This document shows, one piece after another, positions 35,609 through 44,801 of a stretch of DNA of 64,000 nucleotides; positions within the stretch are counted from its first letter, which is position 1; each line of letters starts with the position of its first letter. The notes beneath the pieces were generated by a model. The model did not search any database and was not told the DNA's origin. It saw nothing but the letters and a program-made list of their open reading frames with translations. Both the position numbers and the translations under genes were made by a program. This stretch comes from Priestia megaterium NBRC 15308 = ATCC 14581. Its GTDB lineage: Bacteria > Bacillota > Bacilli > Bacillales > Bacillaceae_H. Location of the stretch: positions 4,396,501 to 4,460,500 of the forward strand of contig NZ_CP009920.1 in the NCBI RefSeq assembly GCF_000832985.1, given 5' to 3'.

Positions 35609-37009
35609 ATGGAATCTAGTTGGTTTTCAATTATACCGTTTTTAATTGTTATTCCAATAGCTATTTTCACCAAACAAGTGCTGCCAGGGTTGTTTCTAGG
35701 CTTATTAGTAGGCGCTTATTTGATTGATCATTCGATTGTCGGAGGTGTTGAAAAGCTACTTCACTACATTGTACAAGCTCTTAGAAATAAAAGTAATATA
35801 GAAATCGTCGTCTTTTTATACGCATTTTCAGGGCTTATCGGAATGATTAAGATGGCTGGAGGAGTGAAGGGTTTTGTAGAAACAGCTGCAGAAAGAATTG
35901 ATACAAGAAAAAAAGCTCTTATTTTAACCTATGTTTCAACCATTGGAACATTCAGTGCTCCCACATTTCGTTTTGTGACGATCGCGCCCATTATGAGAGC
36001 ATTACTCAAAAAGGTGAAAATGACGACAGCAGAGCTAGGGTTTGTTATTGAAACAACTGCTACTCCTGTTATCGTCTTAATTCCTGTGGCAACGGCATTT
36101 GTAGGGTATATGGTCTCAATCATTCAAATGGCAATTGATCATCAAGGCATAAAACAAGACGCTTATTCTTTGTTTATTCAAAGCATTCCTTATAACTTCT
36201 TTTCGATTGTGATTATTTTAGTAGGGATTTATTTCAGCTTTTTTCATCATTCAACATCTACGGCTCCTATGAAGCTCGAGGAAGAAGACGAAAAAGATTG
36301 GCATGATTGTCATCCTTGCGTGTCGAAGGATTTGCCTTCTAAGCCTTGGAATTTGTTAGTACCTTTACTTGTTGTGATTTCACTTACCTTACTTTTAACA
36401 TGGTGGAGCGGGCATCATAAGAGCCACAGCTTTTTTGAAGCATTTATTAAAGCAGACGTGTTAGAAGCGATGGTAGTAGCTTTAATTATCACTACGTTAA
36501 TTACCCTCATTTTTTTCTTGTTTCAGCGCTTTACATTACAGAATTTGCTTAATGGTTTTATCACAGGAGGCAATGACTTAATGTCCGTTATTCTGCTGTT
36601 ATCGGTAGTATGGGGATTATCCGCTGTTACAGAAGACTTAGGTTTTTCAAATTTTGTGACGGCACATTCTAAGTGGATTCCTCAAATGTTTGTCACTCCG
36701 TTCATGTTTATCTTTGGAGCCGCTATTTCTTACTTTATCGGATCTGCTTGGGGAACGTGGGGGATCTTAATGCCGCTTGGCATATCGCTTGCAAGTTCTG
36801 CAGATCTTTCTTTGCCATTGATTATCGGTGCGGTGTTTGCGAGCGGTTCATTTGGAGCGTTTTCTTCACCTTTAAGCGACGATACGAATACCATCGCCAA
36901 AATATTAGATTTGTCGGTTATTGAATATGCCAAGTATAAATTAAAGCCAGCTTTAATTGCAGCGGGAATAACAGTAGCTTTTTATCTTGTTGTATCTTTC
37001 TTGTTTTGA
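35609..37009 (+). CDS. NhaC-type Na+/H+ antiporter-family transporter
   Basis: A 466-residue protein with about 11-12 helices, started at the ATG at 35609 (AGGGGAG upstream). Family motifs include TIGTFSAPTFRFVTIAP and the C-terminal GSAWGTWGILMPLG followed by FSSPLSDDTNTIA, the acidic/polar signature of the NhaC/YheL-like group. A His/Asp/Cys-rich cytoplasmic loop (DEKDWHDCHPC) is unusual. Unlike the 18.4-kb relative, it has no riboswitch. The substrate could be Na+ or an organic acid. Confidence 0.82.
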   Translation: MESSWFSIIPFLIVIPIAIFTKQVLPGLFLGLLVGAYLIDHSIVGGVEKLLHYIVQALRNKSNIEIVVFLYAFSGLIGMIKMAGGVKGFVETAAERIDTRKKALILTYVSTIGTFSAPTFRFVTIAPIMRALLKKVKMTTAELGFVIETTATPVIVLIPVATAFVGYMVSIIQMAIDHQGIKQDAYSLFIQSIPYNFFSIVIILVGIYFSFFHHSTSTAPMKLEEEDEKDWHDCHPCVSKDLPSKPWNLLVPLLVVISLTLLLTWWSGHHKSHSFFEAFIKADVLEAMVVALIITTLITLIFFLFQRFTLQNLLNGFITGGNDLMSVILLLSVVWGLSAVTEDLGFSNFVTAHSKWIPQMFVTPFMFIFGAAISYFIGSAWGTWGILMPLGISLASSADLSLPLIIGAVFASGSFGAFSSPLSDDTNTIAKILDLSVIEYAKYKLKPALIAAGITVAFYLVVSFLF

Positions 37010-37032
37010 ATGAGGGAAATAGCCATCTAGTA

Positions 37033-37155
37033 TCAATTTTTCATTTTTTTCAGCTTAAAGTATGCATACAGTCCTAATGATAGGCACACTAGCATGATAC
37101 AAGTAAGCGGAAATAAGATGGTATTAACAAAATGATCATAAAACCATATATACAA
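37033..37155 (-). CDS. Possible 40-residue membrane peptide
   Basis: A TTG start preceded by GAGGTGAT gives a peptide beginning LYIWFYDHFVNTILFPLTCI (first residue Met in vivo), one hydrophobic helix and a Lys-rich end (FKLKKMKN). It sits just downstream of a gerB relic on the same strand and may itself be a leftover of a ger locus. No homologue recognised. Confidence 0.35.
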   Translation of the reverse strand: MYIWFYDHFVNTILFPLTCIMLVCLSLGLYAYFKLKKMKN

Positions 37156-37186
37156 AAAAATCACCTCGATAAATTAAGCCATTTTT

Positions 37187-37453
37187 CTATTTATTAGAGA
37201 TACACGATCTGTGTTGCTTCTTCCTATTTTTCAAAAAGGCGATATTCAGAAGCAGTATGGGTACGATAGAAAATAGCGGCATATATAAAAGAAATCTCGC
37301 TACGTGTAACCCTTTATAAAGATGTTCTTAAAAATTACTAGCGATGGTAATCGACAAAAGCAACACAATGATGCGTAAAGGATACGCTAGTTGTGAAGGA
37401 GATTTAATTTTAAATAAAGTAGCTGTACCTATTAATAAAGGTAAGGTTCTCAG
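37187..37453 (-). pseudogene. Second C-terminal relic of a GerB-family permease
   Basis: The minus strand reads LRTLPLLIGTATLFKIKSPS and onward, then an in-frame TAA at 37328-37330, then EHLYKGLHVARFLLYMPLFS and IVPILLLNIAFLKNRKK before a TAG. This is the pattern of the last two helices and basic tail of GerB permeases. It differs clearly from the relic near 29.6 kb, so it came from another paralogue. The whole 37010-37690 stretch has no intact gene apart from the small candidates listed. Confidence 0.7.
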
Positions 37454-37692
37454 GCAGCAGATTCTTAAGAGAAGACTATGTTTGTTCACTGCTTGTTTGA
37501 TTTGCCTGAGGTCGAAGATTATTTTTAGATTTTTGATTTTTAAAGAACGAAGGCATAAATGAAAGCACCCTTACTATATACTATAGTTTTTATTAATTTG
37601 ACCAAAACCGTATAGTTATATAATTTTTAACAAAATATCTTTTGCATGGCAGTAAATAAAAATGACGAACCTATGAGGTAAGCAATAATTAG

Positions 37693-38004
37693 GTGAAGAG
37701 TGAAAATGATGAAGTTATTGGAGTCAGCCTGCTGCTATTTGGATCACTGCTCGCTCTTTCTGTAGGAATTGATCTTTTTCAAGGAACGAACGTACTGCAG
37801 GCACTATACCATGCTTTAAGCCCGTTTTGTGTAAATGGAAGTGGCCGAATTATTTGTCCTTTTTTCTCTTTTGTTTTTCTTTTTCGCGGAGTCACTTTAT
37901 CTTGTTTTAAAGAAGCGTCAGCAAAAGCAATAGTAACTTGGTGCAAAGAGGTTTTTATCTCTTCACTATCGAAACAAGCGTATAGAAAGATAGCTTTGAG
38001 ATAG
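37693..38004 (+). CDS. Possible small membrane protein
   Basis: A 103-codon frame with a GTG start and GAGGTAA about 12 bases upstream. It has two hydrophobic segments (VIGVSLLLFGSLLALSVGI and IICPFFSFVFLFRGVTL) with a basic C-terminus. It ends 11 bases before the next gene. No recognised family; could be a decayed gene. Confidence 0.4.
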   Translation: MKSENDEVIGVSLLLFGSLLALSVGIDLFQGTNVLQALYHALSPFCVNGSGRIICPFFSFVFLFRGVTLSCFKEASAKAIVTWCKEVFISSLSKQAYRKIALR

Positions 38005-38015
38005 GGGAGAACCAC

Positions 38016-38528
38016 ATGAACATTGAGACTAACAGGTTATTAATACGCAAATTTAACTATGAAGATTGGCAGGAGGTCTACGCATATACATCTGATGCTA
38101 ATGTCATGAAGTACATACCAGAAGGTGTTTTTAGTAAGGATGATGCGAAGAAATTTGTAAATGAAAATATGAAAGGAAACGTTAAAAACTTTCCAGTTGT
38201 ATTAAAAAATGAAAACATCATAATTGGTCATATCGTCTTTTTTAACTATTTTGGGGACCATACTTATGAAATTGGCTGGGTATTTAATGCTCTCTATCAT
38301 CAGAAAGGATATGCTTCAGAAGCGGCAAAAGCAATAGTGGACTATGGTTTTAACACAATGAAACTGCATCGGATTATTGCTACTTGTCAACCAGAGAATA
38401 CGTCTTCTTATCGTGTTATGGAGAAGATCGGGATGAGAAGAGAAGGTTATTTTAAAAAATGTATTCCAACTGATAAAGGATGGTGGGATGAATATTATTA
38501 CGCGATTTTAAAAGAAGAGTGGAAATGA
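38016..38528 (+). CDS. GNAT acetyltransferase, RimJ/RimL type
   Basis: A 170-residue acetyltransferase that opens INTERNAL-style with ETNRLLIRKFNYEDWQEVY and contains the acetyl-CoA motif YHQKGYASEAAKAIVDYGF, then HRIIATCQPENTSSYRVMEK and IGMRREGYFKK, the hallmark of RimJ/RimL-like enzymes that modify N-termini or small amines. AGGGGAG precedes the ATG. Confidence 0.92.
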   Translation: MNIETNRLLIRKFNYEDWQEVYAYTSDANVMKYIPEGVFSKDDAKKFVNENMKGNVKNFPVVLKNENIIIGHIVFFNYFGDHTYEIGWVFNALYHQKGYASEAAKAIVDYGFNTMKLHRIIATCQPENTSSYRVMEKIGMRREGYFKKCIPTDKGWWDEYYYAILKEEWK

Positions 38529-38716
38529 GCTTTGCTTTTACGGAATTGCATTTTCCAAGTTGTAAAGACGAAAACAAGCCCAATTTTAAAAAAATGAGCA
38601 GAACAGCAAACCAAAACGTCTAGGCAGACATACAATAAGCTATCCATGAGAAACACCCCATGTTTGAACCTTCTTTGTTTTAGCAACAGAAAATTACGTT
38701 GAAAGGGAGTGCTTGT

Positions 38717-38839
38717 ATGTCTAATGCTGGATGTGGATTTGGTTCTGGTTTCGCTTTATTAGTTGTATTATTTATTCTATTAGTAATTATCGGATGTAGT
38801 TGTTATAGCGGTGGTTATGGTGGCGGATACGGCTGCTAA
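38717..38839 (+). CDS. YjcZ-family sporulation protein
   Basis: A 40-residue peptide with AAAGGGAG nine bases before the ATG. It starts MSNAGCGFGSGFALLVVLFI, has one hydrophobic helix, then IIGCSC and a Gly/Tyr tail (YSGGYGGGYGC). This is the typical layout of the YjcZ/YnfU-like small sporulation proteins of Bacillus. A terminator follows. Confidence 0.85.
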   Translation: MSNAGCGFGSGFALLVVLFILLVIIGCSCYSGGYGGGYGC

Positions 38840-38853
38840 TTATATCACTGAAT

Positions 38854-38882
38854 AGCCTAAAGGATACCCTTTAGGCTTTTTT
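38854..38882 (+). terminator. Terminator of the yjcZ-like gene
   Basis: AGCCTAAAGG / CCTTTAGGCT stem with six Ts. Confidence 0.9.
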
Positions 38883-38912
38883 GTGTTCATTATAAAAAGC
38901 TGGAAGAGATGA

Positions 38913-39851
38913 TTAATCAGCAGGCTCAGTATCAACATGCGATTCAATTTTCTTCTCTTTCGGCAATTGGTCAATAGAAGCCCAAGGCACGCGGCGAGGC
39001 TTATATTCAATCGCATCAGTAGAGTAAACGGCCACGCTTACGACTCCTCCGTGTACCTGCGCTCGAATCAACAAAGGATCACTATACGTATTTTTAAAGT
39101 GAAAGTCAGGTCCATACCAGCTGACGGTAGCGTCTCGTCCAGGAGGTACGTAGGAAACGCTACGGCTGTGTGAATAACGCTGTGTAATCGTTACGCCAGC
39201 GTTATCAACGGCGTTAAATAAAGTAGAAGAAACTTGGCAAATTCCTCCTCCAACTCCTTCAGAATACTCTCCTTTTACAATGATTGGCGCACGCATATAC
39301 CCTTTTGCTGCCGTTCTTTTTCCAACGGTTTGATTAAAAGAGAAAACTTCCCCAGGAAATATAACGCTGCTGTCTAGTGATTCAGCCGCAAGAGAAATAT
39401 TGTGAGAACGATTTTTATTATGAGGGTTAAATACTGTATGATAATGACCGATTTGCTTAATTCGAATCGTTGCAAGCAGCTCCTTATCTACGCGAGGCGG
39501 AACAGGAAGCGTCGGGATTTCTAATGTTGACGTACCGCCGTTAAAAAAATAAGTATAAAATTTCTCCGCAAAATCTTTATGATATAGTTTGACACCCGCT
39601 TGCTCAGGAACAATTTGTCCGCTTTTATCAATGCGGGCATTTATGGGCTCTCTATATGTCTTTTTATCCAATTCTTTTAGAAGAAGATTGTATCGATCAT
39701 GATCAACCATAGGTACAGGAAGAAGAGGTACGGTCACTTTGTCCCGTTCAATCCGTTCAATTGGTTTACCGTCATGAGTAATAGATAGGTGGTCTTGTGT
39801 AGAAAGAGGTTGAATGAGCATTAAAAGTCCAACCATCCAAGTGAAATTCAT
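38913..39851 (-). CDS. VanW family protein
   Basis: A 312-residue exported protein with an N-terminal hydrophobic segment. The VanW domain (about residues 125-285) shows HNISLAAESLDSSVIFPGEV, FSFNQTVGKRTAAKGY and the hallmark GVGGGICQVSSTLFNA, then YVPPGRDATVSW. It resembles B. subtilis YoaR. VanW proteins are envelope proteins of uncertain activity, named from a vancomycin-resistance operon; no resistance genes are nearby. GAGGT precedes the ATG. Confidence 0.9.
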   Translation of the reverse strand: MNFTWMVGLLMLIQPLSTQDHLSITHDGKPIERIERDKVTVPLLPVPMVDHDRYNLLLKELDKKTYREPINARIDKSGQIVPEQAGVKLYHKDFAEKFYTYFFNGGTSTLEIPTLPVPPRVDKELLATIRIKQIGHYHTVFNPHNKNRSHNISLAAESLDSSVIFPGEVFSFNQTVGKRTAAKGYMRAPIIVKGEYSEGVGGGICQVSSTLFNAVDNAGVTITQRYSHSRSVSYVPPGRDATVSWYGPDFHFKNTYSDPLLIRAQVHGGVVSVAVYSTDAIEYKPRRVPWASIDQLPKEKKIESHVDTEPAD

Positions 39852-40029
39852 ATCATATACCTCGCTTTCACCTGTTAGTATGAATAAAATGAACCGTTTA
39901 ATGTATAGGATTCACAAGCTCTTTTTTGTATTATTTTCCATTAGCTTAGCGTGTAAAAATTTCTATTTATAATTGTATGTGTACTTTCGCATATTACATA
40001 GAGAAACTACAAGGTAATGAGGGTAGACA

Positions 40030-40845
40030 ATGACAAAATTAATGATTTTAGTCTTTATGCTTATTAGTTTTTTTGTGCATCCCCAAAAGATGAAAGCAGA
40101 AGAAAACCTTACGTACTTTCCGGTAAGTGACACTGGAAAAGTATTAAAGTGGAAACGTGTAGAAAGCTTACTGCCGAAGGGGAAAAAATTTAAAGTTATC
40201 GATGTAGAAACGGGTTTTTACTTTTACGTGCAGCGAAGAGCAGGCTCACACCATGCAGATGTTCAGCCGCTTACACGTCAAGATACGAAAGTAATGAAGC
40301 ACTTATATAATGGAAAATGGAGCTGGAACCGAAGAGCTGTTCTCATTCCGTTTAAAGGTCAAATGCTTGCAGCTTCCATGAACGGAATGCCTCACGGAGC
40401 CGGTGCGCTTGACAATGGGTTCCCCGGTCATTTTTGCATTCATTTTGCAGGAAGTACGACTCACAAGTCTCAAAATGTGGATCCAGGTCATCAGTTAATG
40501 GTATTAAAAGCAGGAGGAAAGCTTGATGAATATGCATTAAAAGCTGAGCCGGCAGAAGTCGTAAATATGTTTTTAACAGGATTAAAGCAAGATGACGATG
40601 CCTTAATGCAGCCGGTTTTGCGCGTGAAGCAAGAGCATAAGCTATGGGCAAAACTGCATAGTATCTCCACTATTTATTATAAAACGGACTTATTTCATAC
40701 AAAAAAGTATAAAACAAAAGAAAAAATCGTCGTAGATTGCCTTATTTATTACGAAGATAAAGGGGCTCAAAAGACAACGATGGTCTTTACTTTAAAGAGA
40801 AATCCGTTAACAAATGGGTGGGAAATTTCTTCTCTTACATTGTAA
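40030..40845 (+). CDS. Secreted hypothetical protein with HFCIHF motif
   Basis: A 271-residue protein with a cleavable signal peptide (MTKLMILVFMLISFFVHPQKMKA). The core has DVETGFYFYVQRRAGSHHAD, MPHGAGALDNGFPGHFCIHF and then GSTTHKSQNVDPGHQ. The Cys/His arrangement in that conserved stretch looks like a catalytic or metal site, as in some firmicute cell-wall proteins; I cannot name the enzyme. The C-terminal ~90 residues resemble an NTF2-size domain. GAGGGT precedes the ATG. Confidence 0.7.
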   Translation: MTKLMILVFMLISFFVHPQKMKAEENLTYFPVSDTGKVLKWKRVESLLPKGKKFKVIDVETGFYFYVQRRAGSHHADVQPLTRQDTKVMKHLYNGKWSWNRRAVLIPFKGQMLAASMNGMPHGAGALDNGFPGHFCIHFAGSTTHKSQNVDPGHQLMVLKAGGKLDEYALKAEPAEVVNMFLTGLKQDDDALMQPVLRVKQEHKLWAKLHSISTIYYKTDLFHTKKYKTKEKIVVDCLIYYEDKGAQKTTMVFTLKRNPLTNGWEISSLTL

Positions 40846-40854
40846 ATACTGATT

Positions 40855-40903
40855 AATGCTTAAAAACACATCTGACAAAAAACAGATGTGTTTTTAAGCA
40901 TTT
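40855..40903 (+). terminator. Long perfect-stem terminator
   Basis: About 20-bp arms (AATGCTTAAAAACACATCTG and its complement) around an A-rich loop. Confidence 0.85.
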
Positions 40904-41033
40904 GTTTAGCTCTTTAGCCGTTCGCAATGTTATAGTGGAAAAACGTGCTTACATACGATAGAAAAGAATAAAAAAGGGTATAAGTAATAATATTACTCTT
41001 TCTACAAAGAACTCTACAGCACGAAAGGAGAGG

Positions 41034-43211
41034 GTGTTTATTCTTTCATATTGGTTTAGCCGCTTAGTCGCTGCAGACCCTGGACGAAAAAGGTTCAAAA
41101 CGGCTTCTAAAGCTACGATTAGCGTCATTACAGCGGTTGTTATTATGCTGATCGTATTAAAAGCAGCGGGGAGCTCACAAATTACCGCTGCTATTTTAGC
41201 AGGCGTAATTGGCCTGATGGGTATATTGGTTGTGAATGATGAAACAACAAAAGCAAAAAAAGTGACAACAGGCTTAGTAGCACTTTCTAGCGCCGTTTCT
41301 CTCGGAATTGGCTCGTTTTTATCACGATATGGACAGGCAGAAAATGTTTTTCTCGTTCTGCTAGTGTTTTTGTCCTTTTATTTACAGAAATTTGGTATTC
41401 GCTATTTCTCTCTGTCGATGGTAGCATTTATGTCGTTTTATTTTGCTTCTATTTTACACGTTACATTTTCTCAGCTGCCCTGGCTATTAGCTGGCGTTAT
41501 AGTAGGAGCCTGCTGTGCATTTATCTATAATTTTGTCATCTTTAAAGACCGACCTGCCAACGTGCTGAGATCTTCAATGAAATCGTTTCATATTCAAGTG
41601 AATTTGGTACTTGATTTAATTATTGAGTTAATTCAAAAGAAACAGATTGAACCTGCTCAAATTAAACAATACAACCGCAATATTAAAAAATTAGCGGAGT
41701 ATGCACGTGTAGCATCAGAAGAGCTTGGCAATACAGATCCTCACGACATATGGCCTGGCGTCACAGCTGAACAAATGCGCCTTTATGTATTTGATACAGT
41801 TATGCTGCTTCAGACATATTCCCCGGCAATTCGAAAACTCAGTGAATTAAAGGCATTTAATCATTTTGATATTCAGCAGCTGCTGTTAAAGCTAGTGGAA
41901 TCGATTCGCGAAGCAGAGGTATTAAATGAAAATCCTACTCATTCACTAACAGATGCAGCTCAGCATCTGCAAGAGCTGCGCCAAAAATTAAGTGAACTCG
42001 AACCTCAAGACAAAAGGTATAAAGATTGGCTTTACTTAATACGCCGTATCGAAACGATATCAAATCACGTGATTGATGAAGCCTATGAGCTGCAGCAAGC
42101 AATTGTGAAGCAAGAAAAACAGCCTCAAAAAGAAGTGGAAGAAAAAGAAGACGAAGAGGATAATGATGAAGAAAAAGGATTAAAACCCTCTACGAAAAAG
42201 TCTATTCAAGCGGTCATCACTGCTGTTGCGACATTAATATTTGGCTCTTTTTTATCTCCATCGCACCAATATTGGGCGCTGTTAGCAGGATATTTAGTGC
42301 TTCTTGGTACAGAAACGATAGGAAGTACGTTTGTAAAAGCTGTACAGCGAAGTGTAGGCACGCTTTTAGGAGCGGCTGTGGGCTTTGTTGTCGCAAGCTT
42401 TGTTTCACCAGGAATACTTGAAATAACGCTGCTTTTTATCTGCGTGTTTATGGCTTTTTATTTCTTTCCCATTACGTACTCGTTTATGAGCTTTTGGATT
42501 ACAATGATGCTGGCCTTTATGTATGACATGCTTCTTGGAGGAATTTCAGAGAGCTTATTACTGGCTCGCGTATTAGATACAGTCGTAGGAGTTGGAATTG
42601 GCTTAGCCGTATCAGCTCTTGTGTTTCCTAAAAAAACAAGAGATAAAATAACCGACACATCAGTAGAATACGTAGCAGCTTTAAAAGAATTTGTTCACAC
42701 CTATTTACATCGTTTTACGAAGCAGTATGCATTTGCCAATTTAGCTGATAAAGGAATGGAATTAGAAAAAAAGCTAAAACAGCTTCATGTCGATTCAGAT
42801 CCTATTATTAAAGGTTTCGTTGGCCGTTCACGTCTTCAGCAATTTTTGACTGTTTTTACCGCCATTAATTATTACGCCAAGCATTTGGTAGCTTCTTCTA
42901 CTAGAAACCAGGCTTTTTATAAGGAAGCAGAATTTCACGGCGTAGTCAAGGAAGTGGAAGAGAAAGTAGCAAGCAATTTCACTCAGCTTGAAAAAGCGCT
43001 GCGAGGAGAAAGAGGAACGTATGTATACACGATTGAAGATGTAAGACAAAAAATTGAACAATCTTTAGATTATTTTGATACGTCCGTTCAATCAAGAAAC
43101 TTACAGCATCTGCAGCTGCTGCATAACATTTATTACGTATGGAAAATCAATCAATCGGTTGTTCACTTAGCCAAAGAGCTAGGAGCAGAAGAAATAAGTA
43201 GTGAAGACTAA
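41034..43211 (+). CDS. FUSC-family membrane protein
   Basis: A 725-residue protein with two membrane blocks (about residues 25-165 and 385-540, six helices each), separated and followed by long cytoplasmic helical regions with an acidic stretch (EEKEDEEDNDEEKG). This duplicated layout is that of the FUSC/aromatic-acid exporter-like group (YccS, YhfK, AaeB). The substrate is unknown. GTG start at 41034, with AAAGGAG close upstream. Confidence 0.8.
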   Translation: MFILSYWFSRLVAADPGRKRFKTASKATISVITAVVIMLIVLKAAGSSQITAAILAGVIGLMGILVVNDETTKAKKVTTGLVALSSAVSLGIGSFLSRYGQAENVFLVLLVFLSFYLQKFGIRYFSLSMVAFMSFYFASILHVTFSQLPWLLAGVIVGACCAFIYNFVIFKDRPANVLRSSMKSFHIQVNLVLDLIIELIQKKQIEPAQIKQYNRNIKKLAEYARVASEELGNTDPHDIWPGVTAEQMRLYVFDTVMLLQTYSPAIRKLSELKAFNHFDIQQLLLKLVESIREAEVLNENPTHSLTDAAQHLQELRQKLSELEPQDKRYKDWLYLIRRIETISNHVIDEAYELQQAIVKQEKQPQKEVEEKEDEEDNDEEKGLKPSTKKSIQAVITAVATLIFGSFLSPSHQYWALLAGYLVLLGTETIGSTFVKAVQRSVGTLLGAAVGFVVASFVSPGILEITLLFICVFMAFYFFPITYSFMSFWITMMLAFMYDMLLGGISESLLLARVLDTVVGVGIGLAVSALVFPKKTRDKITDTSVEYVAALKEFVHTYLHRFTKQYAFANLADKGMELEKKLKQLHVDSDPIIKGFVGRSRLQQFLTVFTAINYYAKHLVASSTRNQAFYKEAEFHGVVKEVEEKVASNFTQLEKALRGERGTYVYTIEDVRQKIEQSLDYFDTSVQSRNLQHLQLLHNIYYVWKINQSVVHLAKELGAEEISSED

Positions 43212-43215
43212 AAAC

Positions 43216-43240
43216 CAGCGAATATGTCGCTGTTTTTTTA
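43216..43240. terminator. Terminator between convergent genes
   Basis: CAGCGA / TCGCTG stem followed by seven Ts at the FUSC gene's end. Confidence 0.75.
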
Positions 43241-43531
43241 GTCTGATGAATAAGGAGACGTATCTTTTCTAATCGTTCTCCACGTTGTTTTAAGACCGGC
43301 ATAGCTGCCAATTGCCGCGTATCCATAAAAATATCCCATAAACAACCCGGCAATAATATGATGAGGATGACTGATAAATACTGAAAACAGCACGCCAACA
43401 GCCAAAGCAATAGTCGGCACATACTGCTTTTTAGGATGAAAAAGCCATTTGATCAGCTGCGTCACGATTAATACGACAGGAACACCAATGACTGCGTCCC
43501 AAAAATTTGTATGAATTGTAGGGAAATCCAT
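43238..43531 (-). CDS. Hypothetical small membrane protein
   Basis: A 97-residue protein with three likely helices (AVIGVPVVLIVTQLIKWLF, PTIALAVGVLFSVFI and IIAGLFMGYFYGYAAIG). Size and topology resemble phage holin-like or DUF-type membrane proteins, with no further support. GAGGTG precedes the ATG. Confidence 0.65.
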   Translation of the reverse strand: MDFPTIHTNFWDAVIGVPVVLIVTQLIKWLFHPKKQYVPTIALAVGVLFSVFISHPHHIIAGLFMGYFYGYAAIGSYAGLKTTWRTIRKDTSPYSSD

Positions 43532-43594
43532 ATGTAAGCACCTCGTTAAATGTGTTAGATGTAAGGTTATCTATGCTGTTTATTTTAAAACACT

Positions 43595-44149
43595 TCAATT
43601 AGAGTTATGAGGGGCTCCAGGTGGATAATAATAAGGAGGAATTTTGAGCCATCCTTTTTGCTGCATTAGAATTTTTACTTTTGATCCTAATATGATTTTT
43701 TCAGTGTGGAATTTCAACCACATTAATCCAATATCGGTTCTAATAGACTGTCCCATATTCGTGCTGCACATGACGATATTAGAGGCAATTTTTACAGATA
43801 TTAAGTTAGCGATTTCAGAATCCGTGGCTTTCGCTCCTAATGGAATACTGTTAGGGTCAGATTTCGGTTTAGTAGCCGGTATTTCAGGAAGGGGAATTCC
43901 TTCTTTAATCATTAATTTTTTGAGTGTATCAATCTGAGATTCAGCCAGGTTTTTTGAGTCTTGAACAAGCTTAAGCAGTTCACTGTTCGTTGTTGTATTA
44001 AGACAGGTTTCTAAGGCAGGTATTTCTTCCGCTAAAGCAGTGAAATAAAGCCAGCAACCCATAGTCTCACCAATATGTGGGCGAGGGGGAGGATCATCTG
44101 TAGAAGAGTTCTTTATATAATCAATTAGTGTCTCAATGACGTTAATCAT
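43595..44149 (-). CDS. DUF3231-family protein (single domain)
   Basis: A 184-residue helical protein matching DUF3231 by the pattern PHIGETMGCWLYFTALAEE, SQIDTLKKLMIKEGIPLPE and TDIGLMWLKFHTEK. Most family members are about 330 residues with two such units; this one has a single unit and a Pro/Tyr-rich tail (PPYYYPPGAPHNSN). The function is unknown; several are sporulation-associated. AAAGGGTG precedes the ATG. Confidence 0.75.
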   Translation of the reverse strand: MINVIETLIDYIKNSSTDDPPPRPHIGETMGCWLYFTALAEEIPALETCLNTTTNSELLKLVQDSKNLAESQIDTLKKLMIKEGIPLPEIPATKPKSDPNSIPLGAKATDSEIANLISVKIASNIVMCSTNMGQSIRTDIGLMWLKFHTEKIILGSKVKILMQQKGWLKIPPYYYPPGAPHNSN

Positions 44150-44385
44150 AACTTTTCACCCTTTATATAGTTTATGCATCTTCATTATTACCTTCAGCAG
44201 AAAAGGATAAACACAGCTAAGAAATGTTACGTATAAAATTGATTATGATAAGTGGCAGGAAAAGCATCCTACGCAGCAATTTATAATGATGACGTTACAT
44301 TTAGTGTCACCACATCTAAAGGTATAAAAATTGTTGAAACGCTTGATAAATAGCTTGGTGCTAGAAGATAAAGTCAATAGAAAAA

Positions 44386-44413
44386 AAACTCCTTGCTTAT
44401 CAAGGAGTTTTTT
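44386..44413. terminator. Bidirectional terminator
   Basis: AAAACTCCTTG / CAAGGAGTTTT stem with T-run after the 85-residue minus-strand gene. Confidence 0.85.
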
Positions 44414-44423
44414 AGCAGGTGTA

Positions 44424-44681
44424 TTATATCGTTTTTCTCCGATGCTCTCTCCATAACGAAGTTAGTTCCTCTGACCAATATTTATAATCAAATACCGTTA
44501 TATTTTTGCTGGGCATAAAAACATTCAACAGCCAATTAACCCTTAATTTGTCTCTGACGCCTATCGTTTTATCATTTTTACAACAGCCTTCATCACAAGG
44601 TTTATCGTGTATCTTGTAAGGAATATTTTTAACGACTAATCCATTTTTCACACGTTTTGTGTACTCAATTCCTATAATCAA
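44424..44681 (-). CDS. Hypothetical basic protein, 85 residues
   Basis: I start it at the TTG at 44681, which is spaced correctly from GAGGAG; the GTG at 44690 lies inside that site. The peptide has a cysteine cluster (KPCDEGCCKND) and a Trp-rich basic end (YWSEELTSLWREHRRK). The family is unrecognised; it may be a small regulatory protein. Confidence 0.5.
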   Translation of the reverse strand: MIIGIEYTKRVKNGLVVKNIPYKIHDKPCDEGCCKNDKTIGVRDKLRVNWLLNVFMPSKNITVFDYKYWSEELTSLWREHRRKTI

Positions 44682-44776
44682 ATATATCACTCCTCACAGT
44701 AACTCTTATCTTCATAATCATATGTATGAATGACTTCTTTAATGAAAGGGGAAGAAGGGAGGAAGACAAAAATAAA

Positions 44777-44799
44777 AAAGCCCTGCTGTAGGGCTTTTA
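44777..44799 (-). terminator. Terminator of the stress-protein gene
   Basis: On the minus strand AAAAGCCCTACAGCAGGGCT is followed by six Ts. Confidence 0.85.
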
Positions 44800-44801
44800 A
44801 A

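Noticed and set aside
44216-44352. Protein-like short frame ending SKGIKIVETLDK
   Set aside because: In-frame stops lie directly upstream and there is no start or ribosome site; too little to call a relic of a known gene.
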